A DNA stretch of 64,000 nucleotides. Origin: Comamonas terrigena NBRC 13299 (GTDB lineage: Bacteria > Pseudomonadota > Gammaproteobacteria > Burkholderiales > Burkholderiaceae_C). Every line of letters starts with the position of its first letter. The first letter of the stretch is position 1. This document shows, one piece after another, positions 20,936 to 29,686 of this stretch. A program made the position numbers and the translations under genes. The notes under the pieces were generated by a model. It did not search any database. It was not told the DNA's origin and saw nothing but the letters and a program-made list of their open reading frames with translations. The stretch is taken from assembly GCF_006740045.1 (NCBI RefSeq), contig NZ_AP019749.1:3739001-3803000 (forward strand), given 5' to 3'.

Positions 20936-21741
20936 GCCGCACCGCCACCACATTCGAAAAACTGAAATCCGAAGGCCGCCAGGCGCTGATCCCCTTCATC
21001 ACTGCCGGCTATCCCTTTGCGGCCATCACCCCGTCGCTGATGCACGGCATGGTGGACGCCGGTGCCGACATCATCGAGCTGGGCGTGCCGTTTTCGGACC
21101 CCATGGCCGATGGCCCGGTGATCCAGAAAGCCGGTGACCGCGCCATTGCCAATGGTGTGGGCCTGGCCCAGGTGCTGGCCTATGTAGCCGAATTCCGTCA
21201 GAAAGACAGCACCACCCCGGTGGTGCTGATGGGCTATGCCAACCCGGTGGAGCGCTACGACCAGATCCACGGCCAGGACGCCTTCATCAACGATGCGGCA
21301 GCCGCCGGCGTGGACGGCGTGCTGGTGGTGGACTATCCGCCCGAGGAATCCGAGGAATTTGCCGCCAAGCTGCAGGCGCGCGGCATGGACCAGATCTTCC
21401 TGCTGGCCCCCACCAGCACCGTGGAACGCATGCAGCAGGTGGCACGTATTGCCAGCGGCTATGTGTATTACGTGTCGCTCAAGGGCGTGACCGGCTCCGG
21501 CGCGCTGGACACCGACAGCGTGCAGCAGATGCTGTCCGTCATCCGCCAGCACGTGCACATCCCGGTCGGCGTCGGCTTTGGCATCCGCGATGCCCAGACC
21601 GCCCAGACCATTTCCCAGTTTTCGGACGCGGTCATCATCGGCAGCAAGATCATTCAGCTGCTCGAAGACCAGCCACACGAAAAAATCATTCCCCTGACCA
21701 TTGATTTCCTGCGCGGCGTGCGCAAGGCGATGGACGCATAA
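20932..21741 (+). CDS. trpA: Tryptophan synthase alpha chain
   Basis: A 269-residue TIM-barrel subunit that cleaves indole-3-glycerol phosphate. Motifs include [20 protein letters not shown] (catalytic Glu and Asp, around residues 45-65), [12 protein letters not shown], and [12 protein letters not shown]. The start overlaps the trpB stop. It forms the alpha2beta2 complex with TrpB and passes indole through an internal tunnel. Confidence 0.98.
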   Translation: MSRTATTFEKLKSEGRQALIPFITAGYPFAAITPSLMHGMVDAGADIIELGVPFSDPMADGPVIQKAGDRAIANGVGLAQVLAYVAEFRQKDSTTPVVLMGYANPVERYDQIHGQDAFINDAAAAGVDGVLVVDYPPEESEEFAAKLQARGMDQIFLLAPTSTVERMQQVARIASGYVYYVSLKGVTGSGALDTDSVQQMLSVIRQHVHIPVGVGFGIRDAQTAQTISQFSDAVIIGSKIIQLLEDQPHEKIIPLTIDFLRGVRKAMDA

Positions 21742-21807
21742 TGCGGCACCGTCACCGCATCCCCTCCGGGAGGATGCGGTGATCCTGCCTGAAAGAAGGA
21801 AGACACC

Positions 21808-22695
21808 ATGTCCTGGCTCGAAAAACTCCTGCCTGCCAAAATCCAGCAAACGACCCCCTCGGAACGCCAAACGCAGATTCCCGAAGGCCTGTGGATCAAG
21901 TGCCCCAGCTGCGAATCCGTGTTGTACAAGGCCGATCTGGAAAAGAACCAGAACGTCTGCCCGACCTGCGGTCACCACCACCGCATCGGTGCCCGTGCAC
22001 GCCTGAACCATTTTCTGGACGCCGAAGGCCGCTATGAGATCGGTCAGGAAGTCATTCCCGTTGACGCGCTGAAGTTCCAGGACAGCCGCAAATACCCCCA
22101 GCGCCTGAAAGAAGCCCTGGAAAACACGGGTGAGACCGATGCCCTGATCGTCATGGGCGGTGCGGTGAAGGGCATCGAACTGGTCGTGGCCTGCTTCGAG
22201 TTCGACTTCATGGGCGGCTCCATGGGCTCCGTGGTGGGCGAGCGCTTTGTGCGCGGTGTCGAGACGGCCATCGAGCAGAAAGTGCCTTTTGTGTGCTTCA
22301 CCGCCACCGGTGGCGCACGCATGCAGGAAGGCCTGCTGTCCCTGATGCAGATGGCCAAGACCAATGCCGCACTGACCCGCCTGGCCAAGAAGGGCCTACC
22401 CTACATCAGCGTGCTGACCGACCCGACCATGGGCGGCGTGTCGGCCGGCTTCGCCTTCGTGGGCGACATCGTGATGGCCGAGCCCAAGGCCCTGATCGGC
22501 TTTGCCGGCCCCCGCGTGATCGAAACCACGGTGCGCGTGAAGCTGCCCGAAGGCTTCCAGCGTGCCGAGTTCCTGAAGGAAAAGGGTGCCGTGGACATGA
22601 TCGTCGACCGCCGCGAACTGCGCCAGACCGTGGCCACCTCGCTGGCCATGCTGCAACGCCTGCCGGCCGATGCCGTGGTGCAAGGCGCCGAGTAA
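21808..22695 (+). CDS. accD: Acetyl-CoA carboxylase carboxyltransferase subunit beta
   Basis: A 295-residue zinc-containing beta subunit of the carboxyltransferase that makes malonyl-CoA for fatty-acid synthesis. The four-cysteine zinc ribbon is [10 protein letters not shown] plus CPTCGHHHR (about residues 32-57). The crotonase-fold region includes [19 protein letters not shown] and [18 protein letters not shown]. It lies 66 bases after trpA, an order known in many proteobacteria. A strong terminator follows. Confidence 0.98.
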   Translation: MSWLEKLLPAKIQQTTPSERQTQIPEGLWIKCPSCESVLYKADLEKNQNVCPTCGHHHRIGARARLNHFLDAEGRYEIGQEVIPVDALKFQDSRKYPQRLKEALENTGETDALIVMGGAVKGIELVVACFEFDFMGGSMGSVVGERFVRGVETAIEQKVPFVCFTATGGARMQEGLLSLMQMAKTNAALTRLAKKGLPYISVLTDPTMGGVSAGFAFVGDIVMAEPKALIGFAGPRVIETTVRVKLPEGFQRAEFLKEKGAVDMIVDRRELRQTVATSLAMLQRLPADAVVQGAE

Positions 22696-22722
22696 GCCCA
22701 GCCCCTCCTCAGCCAGGCAACA

Positions 22723-22750
22723 AAAAAAGCGGTCCCCGGACCGCTTTTTT
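22723..22750. terminator. Bidirectional terminator between accD and the YggT gene
   Basis: Stem AAAAAAGCGGTC/GACCGCTTTTTT with a CCCG loop gives T-runs on both strands. It serves the converging accD and yggT-like genes. Confidence 0.93.
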
Positions 22751-22801
22751 CATGGCTGCGCCACAGACCGTGGCGTGCTCCGCCACACAGGGCGGCGGCG
22801 C

Positions 22802-23377
22802 TTACATCATGGCCATGCCTGCCGCCACGCTGCCCAGTACGCTGAACTGCAGGTGGGCCAGCACCATCAGCAGCACCTGCAACACGATCAGCGCCGCCAG
22901 CGGTGACAGGTCCACCCCGCCCACCAGCGGGATGATGCGCTGCAACGGGCGCAGCACGGGCTGGCACAGGCGAGCGATCACGCCATAGATGGGCGAATGC
23001 GGCGACACCCAGGACAGGATGGCGTAGACGATCAGCAGGCCGATCAGCCCGGTCAGCACCATGCGCGCCAGGCCGAACAGCGCCAGCAGCGGCACCATCA
23101 CCAGCGAGCCCGCTGCGCCCGCCAGGCCCCACAGCAGCAGATAGTGCACCAGCTGGATCAGGATGGCGCCGATCAGGCTGGACATGTCGTACTTGCCCGT
23201 GGGCTTGATGACCTTGCGCAGCGGCATCACCAGCCAGTCGGACAAGGCAAACACCAGCTGCCCCACGGGGTTGGAAAACGGCACGCGCTGGACCTGCATG
23301 TACAGGCGCAGCAGGCAGGCGCCCGAAATCAGGCCGGCGGCCACTTCAAGAAGAAAAGACAGGATTTGCTCGATCAT
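22802..23377 (-). CDS. YggT-family membrane protein
   Basis: A 191-residue integral membrane protein with two repeated YggT units. Each has a hydrophobic segment followed by a conserved polar motif: FSNPVGQLVFALSDWLVMPL in the first, and SPIYGVIARLCQPVLRPLQ with IIPLVGGVDLSPLAALIVLQ in the second. The family is linked to osmotic stress, envelope and division functions, without an agreed biochemical activity. The ATG at 23377 (MIEQILSFLLEV) is chosen; upstream in-frame codons lack family resemblance. It diverges from a LON-domain gene 139 bases away. Confidence 0.9.
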   Translation of the reverse strand: MIEQILSFLLEVAAGLISGACLLRLYMQVQRVPFSNPVGQLVFALSDWLVMPLRKVIKPTGKYDMSSLIGAILIQLVHYLLLWGLAGAAGSLVMVPLLALFGLARMVLTGLIGLLIVYAILSWVSPHSPIYGVIARLCQPVLRPLQRIIPLVGGVDLSPLAALIVLQVLLMVLAHLQFSVLGSVAAGMAMM

Positions 23378-23462
23378 GGACGGGTCAGCGCTCCAGTGGT
23401 GGGGTGCGACGGCAATCGCAAAACAGTGAATGCTGCAACAGCGGAAACAAGTTGAGACAACC

Positions 23463-23480
23463 AGCCCCGCTTCCGGGGCT
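23463..23480. other. Hairpin in the divergent yggT/LON-domain promoter region
   Basis: Perfect inverted repeat AGCCCCG-CTTC-CGGGGCT with no T-run on either side. It could be a protein-binding site or a 5'-leader structure for the LON-domain gene. Confidence 0.4.
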
Positions 23481-23516
23481 GCATGGGATGATGATAGCGA
23501 TGGAAAGCTGCTGCCC

Positions 23517-24170
23517 ATGCCAAACCCGCTGACCTTGACCTCGCTGCCGTTGTTTCCGCTGAACACCGTGCTGTTTCCTGGCGGTCAGCTGCCTTTGCGG
23601 GTGTTCGAGGTGCGGTACCTGGATATGGTGCGCAAGTGCCACCAGGCGGGCACTCCATTTGGCGTGGTGGCCCTGACCGGTGGCGAAGAGGTGCGCCGCC
23701 CGATGCAACCCACCGAATCCTTCCACCCGGTGGGCACCTTGGCCCAGATCCAGCAGCTCGACAGCGTACAGCCCGGTCTGCTGCACATCCTGTGCCAGGG
23801 CCATGCCCGCATGCGCCTGGACCGTGCCCACCAGCTGCCCCATGGCCTGTGGGTGGCCGACGTCTCCCTGATTGCCATGGACCTGCGCTGTGGCGTTCCC
23901 GAAGACCTGCGCAGCATCAGCCAGGCCCTGTCCCAGGTGCTGCACAAGCTGCACCAGCGCCAGCTGGCCCAGGAAGACCGGGTGCAGGGCCCGTCCGTGG
24001 ACCTGCCCACCGACCTGCAGCTGGACGACTGCGGCTGGGTCGCCAACCGCTGGTGCGAGCTGCTGCCCATTCCGCTCGCGCTCAAGCAGCAACTGCTGGA
24101 GCTGGAAAGCCCGCTGGTGCGGCTGGAACTGGTCGGCGATGTGCTGGAGCGCACTGGCATTGCCTTCTGA
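23517..24170 (+). CDS. LON substrate-binding-domain protein
   Basis: A 217-residue protein consisting only of a Lon N-terminal-like (PUA-type) domain. The conserved start LPLFPLNTVLFPGGQLPLRV and the RYLDMV motif mark the family. No ATPase or protease domain follows, so it is not Lon itself. Stand-alone LON-domain proteins are presumed to bind substrates or partners; the function here is unknown. The ATG at 23517 is preferred because it lies just before the conserved domain. Confidence 0.88.
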   Translation: MPNPLTLTSLPLFPLNTVLFPGGQLPLRVFEVRYLDMVRKCHQAGTPFGVVALTGGEEVRRPMQPTESFHPVGTLAQIQQLDSVQPGLLHILCQGHARMRLDRAHQLPHGLWVADVSLIAMDLRCGVPEDLRSISQALSQVLHKLHQRQLAQEDRVQGPSVDLPTDLQLDDCGWVANRWCELLPIPLALKQQLLELESPLVRLELVGDVLERTGIAF

Positions 24171-24401
24171 GCGGCAGCGCCGTCCGTCACCCCTCTGTCC
24201 ATTCCCGCGCCCGCGGTCCGCGGGCCGTCCTCTTCCAGCCCCCTGGGCTCACTGCGGTCGTTGCCCCGGCCCACCGCGCGCCAGCTCGCCGCAGCCGCCC
24301 TGGCGGTGCGCCATTACCGCACTTACCCACATTCAGAGGCAAAAAAACTAGAATGCAGGGTTTTGGTATTTGCAACAACGGCCTGCGGGCTGCGCACCTC
24401 C

Positions 24402-25955
24402 ATGTCTGACACCACCCACACCGCTGCGGCAGAAGTTGCCGCTCCCCAGGACGAAAACAAGCTCATCGCCGAACGCCGCGAAAAACTCAAGGCCCTGCGC
24501 GAGCAGGTCAAGGCCCAGGGTGGTGTGGCATTCCCCAATGACTTCAAGCCTGCCGACCGCGCTGCCGACCTGATTGCGGCGCACGCCGGCCAGGAAGCCG
24601 AAGCCCTGGACGCCGCTGCCGCCACCGTCAGCGTGGGCGGCCGCATGATGCTCAAGCGCGTGATGGGCAAGGCCAGCTTTGCCACCATCCAGGACGCCAC
24701 CGGCCGCATCCAGATCTATGTGACCCGCGACGCCGTGGGCGAAGAGGTCTATGCCGACTTCAAGAAGTGGGACCTGGGCGACATCATCGGTGCCGAAGGC
24801 GTGCTGATGAAGACCAAGACCGGCGAACTGTCGATCAAGGCCACCCGCATCCGCCTGCTGACCAAGAGCCTGCGCCCCATGCCCGACAAGTTCCACGGCA
24901 TGGCCGACCAGGAACAGAAGTACCGCCAGCGCTACGTCGACCTGATGATGGACGAAGACGCCCGCAAGCGTTTTGTGGCCCGCAGCAAGGCCGTCTCCGG
25001 CATGCGCGACTTCATGGTGCAAAACGGCTTCCTGGAAGTCGAAACCCCCATGCTGCACCCCATCCCTGGTGGTGCCAATGCCAAGCCGTTCATCACCCAC
25101 CACAACGCGCTCGACCAGGAGATGTACCTGCGCATTGCGCCGGAGCTCTACCTCAAGCGCCTGGTGGTCGGTGGTTTCGAGCGCGTGTTCGAGATCAACC
25201 GCAACTTCCGCAACGAAGGCATCTCGGTGCGCCACAACCCCGAGTTCACCATGATGGAGTTCTACGCGGCCTACTGGAACTACCGCGACATCATGGACTA
25301 CACCGAAGCCCTGGTGCGCGACACCGCCACCAAGGCCGTGGGCACGCTGCAGCTGACCTACGGCGGCAAGCCGGTGGACCTGGCCGCGCCGTTCGAGCGC
25401 CTGACCATCCCGGAAGCCATCGTCAAGTACACCGATGCCGGCGAGAACGTGGGCAACCGCGAGTGGCTGACCAATGCCCTGAAGAAGCTGGGCATGAAGG
25501 AAGACAAGGACAAGCTGTCCACCCGCTCCCTGGCCAGCCTGCAGGTGCTGTACTTCGAAGAAGTGGTCGAAGAGAAACTGTGGAACCCCACCTTCATCAT
25601 GGAGCACCCCACCGAGATTTCGCCGCTGGCCCGTGCCAACGACGACCGCCCCGAGGTGACCGAGCGCTTCGAGCTCTACATCACCGGCCGTGAATTCGGC
25701 AACGGCTTCTCCGAGCTGAACGACGCCGAAGACCAGGCCGCCCGCTTCAACGCCCAGGTGGATGCCAAGGACGGCGGTGACGACGAAGCCATGTACTTCG
25801 ACCACGACTTTGTGCGCGCCCTGGAATACGGCATGCCCCCCACCGGCGGCTGCGGCATCGGGATTGACCGTTTCATGATGCTGCTCACAGACAGCGCCAG
25901 CATTCGTGACATCATTCTGTTCCCTGCCCTGCGCCGCGAACAGAACGCCGGATAA
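24402..25955 (+). CDS. lysS: Lysine--tRNA ligase, class II
   Basis: A 517-residue class II aminoacyl-tRNA synthetase. The N-terminal OB-fold anticodon domain has [20 protein letters not shown] (about residues 76-95). Motif 2 is [18 protein letters not shown] (about 260) and motif 3 is [17 protein letters not shown] near the C-terminus. The ATG at 24402 (MSDTTHTAA) is chosen, although the frame is open upstream. A TAGAAT box at 24349-24354 could be its -10 element, without a convincing -35. Confidence 0.97.
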   Translation: MSDTTHTAAAEVAAPQDENKLIAERREKLKALREQVKAQGGVAFPNDFKPADRAADLIAAHAGQEAEALDAAAATVSVGGRMMLKRVMGKASFATIQDATGRIQIYVTRDAVGEEVYADFKKWDLGDIIGAEGVLMKTKTGELSIKATRIRLLTKSLRPMPDKFHGMADQEQKYRQRYVDLMMDEDARKRFVARSKAVSGMRDFMVQNGFLEVETPMLHPIPGGANAKPFITHHNALDQEMYLRIAPELYLKRLVVGGFERVFEINRNFRNEGISVRHNPEFTMMEFYAAYWNYRDIMDYTEALVRDTATKAVGTLQLTYGGKPVDLAAPFERLTIPEAIVKYTDAGENVGNREWLTNALKKLGMKEDKDKLSTRSLASLQVLYFEEVVEEKLWNPTFIMEHPTEISPLARANDDRPEVTERFELYITGREFGNGFSELNDAEDQAARFNAQVDAKDGGDDEAMYFDHDFVRALEYGMPPTGGCGIGIDRFMMLLTDSASIRDIILFPALRREQNAG

Positions 25956-26070
25956 AACCACGTTCGGCGGCCCGCGATGGCTGCCTTCGTAACCAACCAC
26001 TACACTGGGCCGCACATCGCGGCCCTTTGTGCGTGGTGGCGCCGCTTTTTTGGAGAGACAGGACTGCCGA

Positions 26071-27111
26071 ATGCATGCATCCCCTGCATTGAATGCCGCA
26101 GCGCCCCATCCGGACGCTTCGCCCCCCTTGTCCAACAGCTTCACCGTGCTGGTGGTGGACGATCAGGCCTCGGTGCGCCATTCCCTGATCACCGAACTGC
26201 GCCACGCAGGCGTCACCGAGGTGATGGAAGCCGTGGACGCACCGTCTGCCGTGCAGATGTTCAAGATGCGCCGCCCGGACCTGGTGCTGCTGGACATCCG
26301 CCTGCCCACGCACGACGGCTACTGGGTCGCCCAGCAGCTGCGCGAGGCCGAAGTGGGCGACTGGACGCCCATCATTTTCCTGTCGGGCCTGGACAACGAC
26401 CTGGACATCTGGCGCGGCATTGAATCCGGTGGTGACGACTATCTGATCAAGCCCGTCAAGCCCATAGTGCTGATCGCCAAGCTGCGTGCCATGCGGCGCC
26501 TGCTGGACATGCGCCGCCGCCTGGTCAGCCTGTCGGCCGAGCTGCACCTGGCCAACCAGCGCCTCAACGAGATGGTGGAGGTCGACTCCCTGACCGGGCT
26601 GGTCAACCGCCGCGGCTTCGACCGCATCCTGCACTCCGAGATCGATGCCGCCCGCCGCGAGCAGCAACCGCTGACACTGATGCTGTGCGACCTGGACCAT
26701 TTCAAGCGCTTCAATGACGCCGCAGGCCATGTGCAGGGCGATGACTGCCTGCGCGCCGTGGGCCGGCTGCTCAAGGAGGTCTGCGTGCGCCCGCGCGACG
26801 TGGCCTCGCGCTACGGTGGGGAGGAGTTTGCGATGATTCTGCCCAACACGCCGCGCTCCGGCGCCATGACGTTTGCCCGTGCGCTGGGCAGCATGCTGCG
26901 CAGCCGCGCCATCCCCCATCCGGATTCGCCCAACGGCGCCGTGCTGTCGCTGTCCGGCGGCATCACCACCTGCATTCCCGACGAAGGCACCAGCGCCGAG
27001 AGCATGGTGATGCGCGCCGACGAAGCGCTGTACGCGGCCAAAGCCCAGGGCCGCGACCGGTTTTTCAGTTTCGAGATGCAGATGGATACCATTGAGCAAC
27101 GCCGGGTCTGA
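26071..27111 (+). CDS. Response regulator with GGDEF domain (putative diguanylate cyclase)
   Basis: A 346-residue protein. The N-terminal receiver domain (about residues 24-140) has the acidic pair VVDDQ, the phospho-acceptor Asp75 in LVLLDIRLP, and a conserved Lys in DYLIKPVKP. A short helical linker follows. The GGDEF domain (about 170-335) has the active GGEEF signature at 249-253. Its allosteric I-site RxxD is intact (R240-D243). It should therefore make cyclic di-GMP from GTP under phosphorylation control. No sensor kinase is nearby, so its partner is unknown. A ribosome binding site GGAGAGA precedes the ATG at 26071. Confidence 0.93.
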   Translation: MHASPALNAAAPHPDASPPLSNSFTVLVVDDQASVRHSLITELRHAGVTEVMEAVDAPSAVQMFKMRRPDLVLLDIRLPTHDGYWVAQQLREAEVGDWTPIIFLSGLDNDLDIWRGIESGGDDYLIKPVKPIVLIAKLRAMRRLLDMRRRLVSLSAELHLANQRLNEMVEVDSLTGLVNRRGFDRILHSEIDAARREQQPLTLMLCDLDHFKRFNDAAGHVQGDDCLRAVGRLLKEVCVRPRDVASRYGGEEFAMILPNTPRSGAMTFARALGSMLRSRAIPHPDSPNGAVLSLSGGITTCIPDEGTSAESMVMRADEALYAAKAQGRDRFFSFEMQMDTIEQRRV

Positions 27112-27133
27112 ACCCGGCCTGCGCCACACCGAC

Positions 27134-27163
27134 CAGGGCACCACGGCGGTGCCCTGTTTTTTT
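27134..27163 (+). terminator. Intrinsic terminator after the GGDEF gene
   Basis: Nine-bp stem CAGGGCACC/GGTGCCCTG with an ACGGC loop and seven T. Confidence 0.9.
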
Positions 27164-27183
27164 GGATAGAAAGTTTTGTTCCC

Positions 27184-27852
27184 GTGACCCTGCTGCAACG
27201 CATGAAGAGCCTCCAGACCCATTTGCCCGCCTGGGTGACGGACTGGCTGGATGTCGTGGTTCCCCTGCTCCAGATGGTGCTGATCATCGTGGTCGCCTGG
27301 CTGCTGCACCGCCTGCTCAAACGGCTGATCGTGCGCGCCAGCGACCACTACCAGTTCCCGCACGAGCTGCTGATGCCCATCCACACCGTGGTGCGCTGGC
27401 TGATCATCATCAGCGCGCTGCTGCTGGTGCTGGAGCGCCTGGGGGTCTCTGCCAGCGTGCTGTGGACGGCCTTCACCGGCTTTGCGACCGTGGGCGCCGT
27501 GGCGTTTTTTGCAGCGTGGAGCGTGCTGTCCAACCTGTTCTGCGCCTTCCTGATCTTCACCGTGGGGCCGTTTCGCGTGGGCGATCACATCGAGCTGCTG
27601 GACACGGCCGAAAAGCCCGGCGCCCTGGGCAAGGTGGTGGACATCAACCTGCTCTACACCACGCTGGAAGACGCCACCGCCCCGGTGGCCGGCACGCTGC
27701 TGCAGATTCCGAATGCACTGATCTTCCAGCGCGTGGTGCGCCGCTGGCGCGCCGGCACCGAGCTGCCGCCCGAAAAGCTGCAGCACCCGGCCCCGCCGGC
27801 CCCCGGTGCATCGGAGCCTGCTCCCGCCCCCAAGAGCGCGACCTTCCCGTAA
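27184..27852 (+). CDS. Small MscS-like mechanosensitive channel-family protein
   Basis: A 222-residue membrane protein with about three membrane segments (residues about 23-45, 63-84 and 90-115). An MscS-type beta-domain follows the pore helix (FRVGDHIELLD, then GKVVDINLLYTTLED and the conserved IPNALIFQ). It is shorter than E. coli MscS (286 residues) and ends in a Pro/Ala-rich tail, so the C-terminal cage looks reduced. The start is GTG at 27184; an ATG at 27202 is the alternative. It lies between two terminators and so is a single-gene unit. Confidence 0.82.
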   Translation: MTLLQRMKSLQTHLPAWVTDWLDVVVPLLQMVLIIVVAWLLHRLLKRLIVRASDHYQFPHELLMPIHTVVRWLIIISALLLVLERLGVSASVLWTAFTGFATVGAVAFFAAWSVLSNLFCAFLIFTVGPFRVGDHIELLDTAEKPGALGKVVDINLLYTTLEDATAPVAGTLLQIPNALIFQRVVRRWRAGTELPPEKLQHPAPPAPGASEPAPAPKSATFP

Positions 27853-27870
27853 GCACCGCGCCCTCCAGAC

Positions 27871-27905
27871 AAAAAGCCCTGCTGCATTGCACCAGGGCTT
27901 TTTTT
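27871..27905. terminator. Terminator between MscS-like gene and ppk2
   Basis: Stem AAAAAGCCCTG/CAGGGCTTTTT with an 11-base loop and T-runs on both strands. It serves two converging genes. Confidence 0.88.
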
Positions 27906-27974
27906 GATCCGCAGGGGCGGCATGGACCCGAGCCCGACCGCCTGGTGGCGCCTGCGGCGCGGTATGGGCAGCGC

Positions 27975-28895
27975 TCAGTACAGCTGGGGCACGATCATGC
28001 TTTCCGGCACCGGGTTGCGCAGGTAGTCCGCATGGCGCACGCGCGCGGGCAGCTCCACTTCAGGGCGTGGCACCTCGCTGTAGGGGAACTGCGACAGCAA
28101 ATGCCGTATGCAGTTCAGCCGCGCCTGCTTCTTGTTGTCGGCCGGCACCACCCACCACGGTGCTTCGGGGATGTGGGTGTGTTCCATCATCACTTCCTTG
28201 GCACGGGTGTAGTCCTCCCAGCGGCGGCGGGACTCCAGGTCCATGGGCGAGAGCTTCCACTGCTTGAGCGGGTCGTGGATGCGCCCCAGAAAGCGCAGGT
28301 GCTGCTCTTCGTCGGTGATGGAGAACCAGTACTTGATCACGCGGATGCCGGAGCGCGCCAGCATGCGCTCGAACTCGGGCACGGAGCGGAAGAACTCGTC
28401 GTACTCCTCGTCCGAACAGAAACCCATCACCCGTTCCACCCCGGCGCGGTTGTACCAGCTGCGGTCAAACAGCACCATCTCCCCGGCGGCCGGCAGGTGG
28501 GCGGCATAGCGCTGAAAGTACCACTGCGTGCGTTCGCGGTCGTTCGGGGCCGGCAGCGCCACCACGCGACACACGCGCGGATTCAGGCGCTGGGTGATGC
28601 GCTTGATCACGCCGCCCTTGCCGGCGGCATCCCGCCCCTCGAACAGGATCACGGCCTTCTGTTTGGTGGACGCCACCCAGTCCTGCAGTTTGACCAGCTC
28701 GGCCTGCAACCGGAACAGCTCCTTGAAATACGCCACGCGCTGGGCATGGCTTTCCGGTGCAACTTCTGCCGCGCCCGGTACGGCGCCGAGCACCCCGGTA
28801 CGGTCTTCGATTTCCAGCTCCAGCTCTTCGTCCAGGCTGTCCAGCAGGTCGCTCTCGATACGGCGCACCAGCTCTTCACGGTTGTCCCAATTCAT
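27975..28895 (-). CDS. ppk2: Polyphosphate kinase 2
   Basis: A 306-residue PPK2-family enzyme that transfers phosphate between polyphosphate and nucleoside diphosphates. Walker A is FEGRDAAGKGG (about residues 85-95). The lid and Walker B region has MVLFDRSWYNRAGVE, and PWWVVPADNKKQARLN is conserved. A single PPK2 domain of about 300 residues suggests class I (ADP/GDP to ATP/GTP). The ATG at 28895 has a ribosome binding site AAGGTG. It diverges from the rhodanese/encapsulin operon. A functional link to that operon is not evident. Confidence 0.93.
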   Translation of the reverse strand: MNWDNREELVRRIESDLLDSLDEELELEIEDRTGVLGAVPGAAEVAPESHAQRVAYFKELFRLQAELVKLQDWVASTKQKAVILFEGRDAAGKGGVIKRITQRLNPRVCRVVALPAPNDRERTQWYFQRYAAHLPAAGEMVLFDRSWYNRAGVERVMGFCSDEEYDEFFRSVPEFERMLARSGIRVIKYWFSITDEEQHLRFLGRIHDPLKQWKLSPMDLESRRRWEDYTRAKEVMMEHTHIPEAPWWVVPADNKKQARLNCIRHLLSQFPYSEVPRPEVELPARVRHADYLRNPVPESMIVPQLY

Positions 28896-29044
28896 CGCAC
28901 ACCTTCTTGCTTTGCCGGTTGTGGCATCTGCCACACAGGCTACGCGCCCCGTGCGACGGTTTGATGACAGCCGCGTTCAGCCCGCCCGTCGGCCGCCACC
29001 GGAGGCCGGCATCGCTGTGTTGCTTCATCGTTTTGCGCACAAGC

Positions 29045-29069
29045 ACATCCATTTTTGTTCGTTGGATGT
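29045..29069. promoter_or_regulatory. Inverted repeat upstream of the encapsulin operon
   Basis: Arms ACATCCA (29045-29051) and TGGATGT (29063-29069) are perfect, with an 11-base A/T-rich spacer. It lies about 70 bases before the first gene of the operon, in the 244-bp region shared with divergent ppk2. It is a candidate operator, possibly for the XRE regulator encoded in the same operon. That assignment is inference. Confidence 0.4.
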
Positions 29070-29139
29070 CACGCCGGCGGCTCGCAAGATGCTGTCTATC
29101 GCCATCTTCCTGCGATGGATTGCACCGAAAGACCACGCC

Positions 29140-29652
29140 ATGACTTACACCGCTACCGCCGCCGAGACCACCGCCTCCACCGCCGCCGCCCAGCGCCCGC
29201 AGCTGCCTGCCGTGCTGCAGCAGGCCCTGGCGCAGGCCCAGGAACAAGGCCTGGCCTACGCCGGCAGCGTGGCCCCGCTCCAAGCCTGGCAGCTGGTGCA
29301 GCAAGGCCTGGCCCTGCTGGTGGACGTGCGCAGCGCCGAAGAACGCAAGTTTGTCGGCCAAGTGCCGGGCAGTGCCCATGTGGCCTGGGCCAGCGGCACG
29401 GCGCTGACACGCAACCCCCGCTTTGCCCGCGAACTGGCCGCGCTGCACGCCAAACAGCCACAACCGCTGCCTGTGCTGCTGTTGTGTCGCAGCGGCAAAC
29501 GCTCCGCCCTGGCCGCCCAGGAAGCAGCCAAGGCCGGCCTGCCCCATGTCTTCAATGTCAGCGAAGGCTTTGAGGGCGACCACGACACACAGCAGCAACG
29601 CGGCCACTTCAATGGTTGGCGCTTTTACGGCCTGCCCTGGGTCCAGGACTGA
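29140..29652 (+). CDS. Rhodanese-like sulfurtransferase
   Basis: A 170-residue single-domain rhodanese. It has LVDVRSAEERKFVGQVPGS (about residues 65-83) and the active-site loop LLLCRSGKRS with Cys116, then GLPHVFNVSEGFEG. It should carry a persulfide on Cys116. It is the first gene of the encapsulin operon, ahead of a serine acetyltransferase. It may accept or deliver sulfane sulfur from the encapsulated desulfurase. The start is uncertain: an in-frame ATG at 29089 would add 17 residues, and neither has a clear ribosome binding site. The first 30 residues are Ala/Thr/Gln-rich. Confidence 0.88.
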   Translation: MTYTATAAETTASTAAAQRPQLPAVLQQALAQAQEQGLAYAGSVAPLQAWQLVQQGLALLVDVRSAEERKFVGQVPGSAHVAWASGTALTRNPRFARELAALHAKQPQPLPVLLLCRSGKRSALAAQEAAKAGLPHVFNVSEGFEGDHDTQQQRGHFNGWRFYGLPWVQD

Positions 29653-29686
29653 CCCCTCTCCTCTTTACCGGATTGCGATTGCCACC

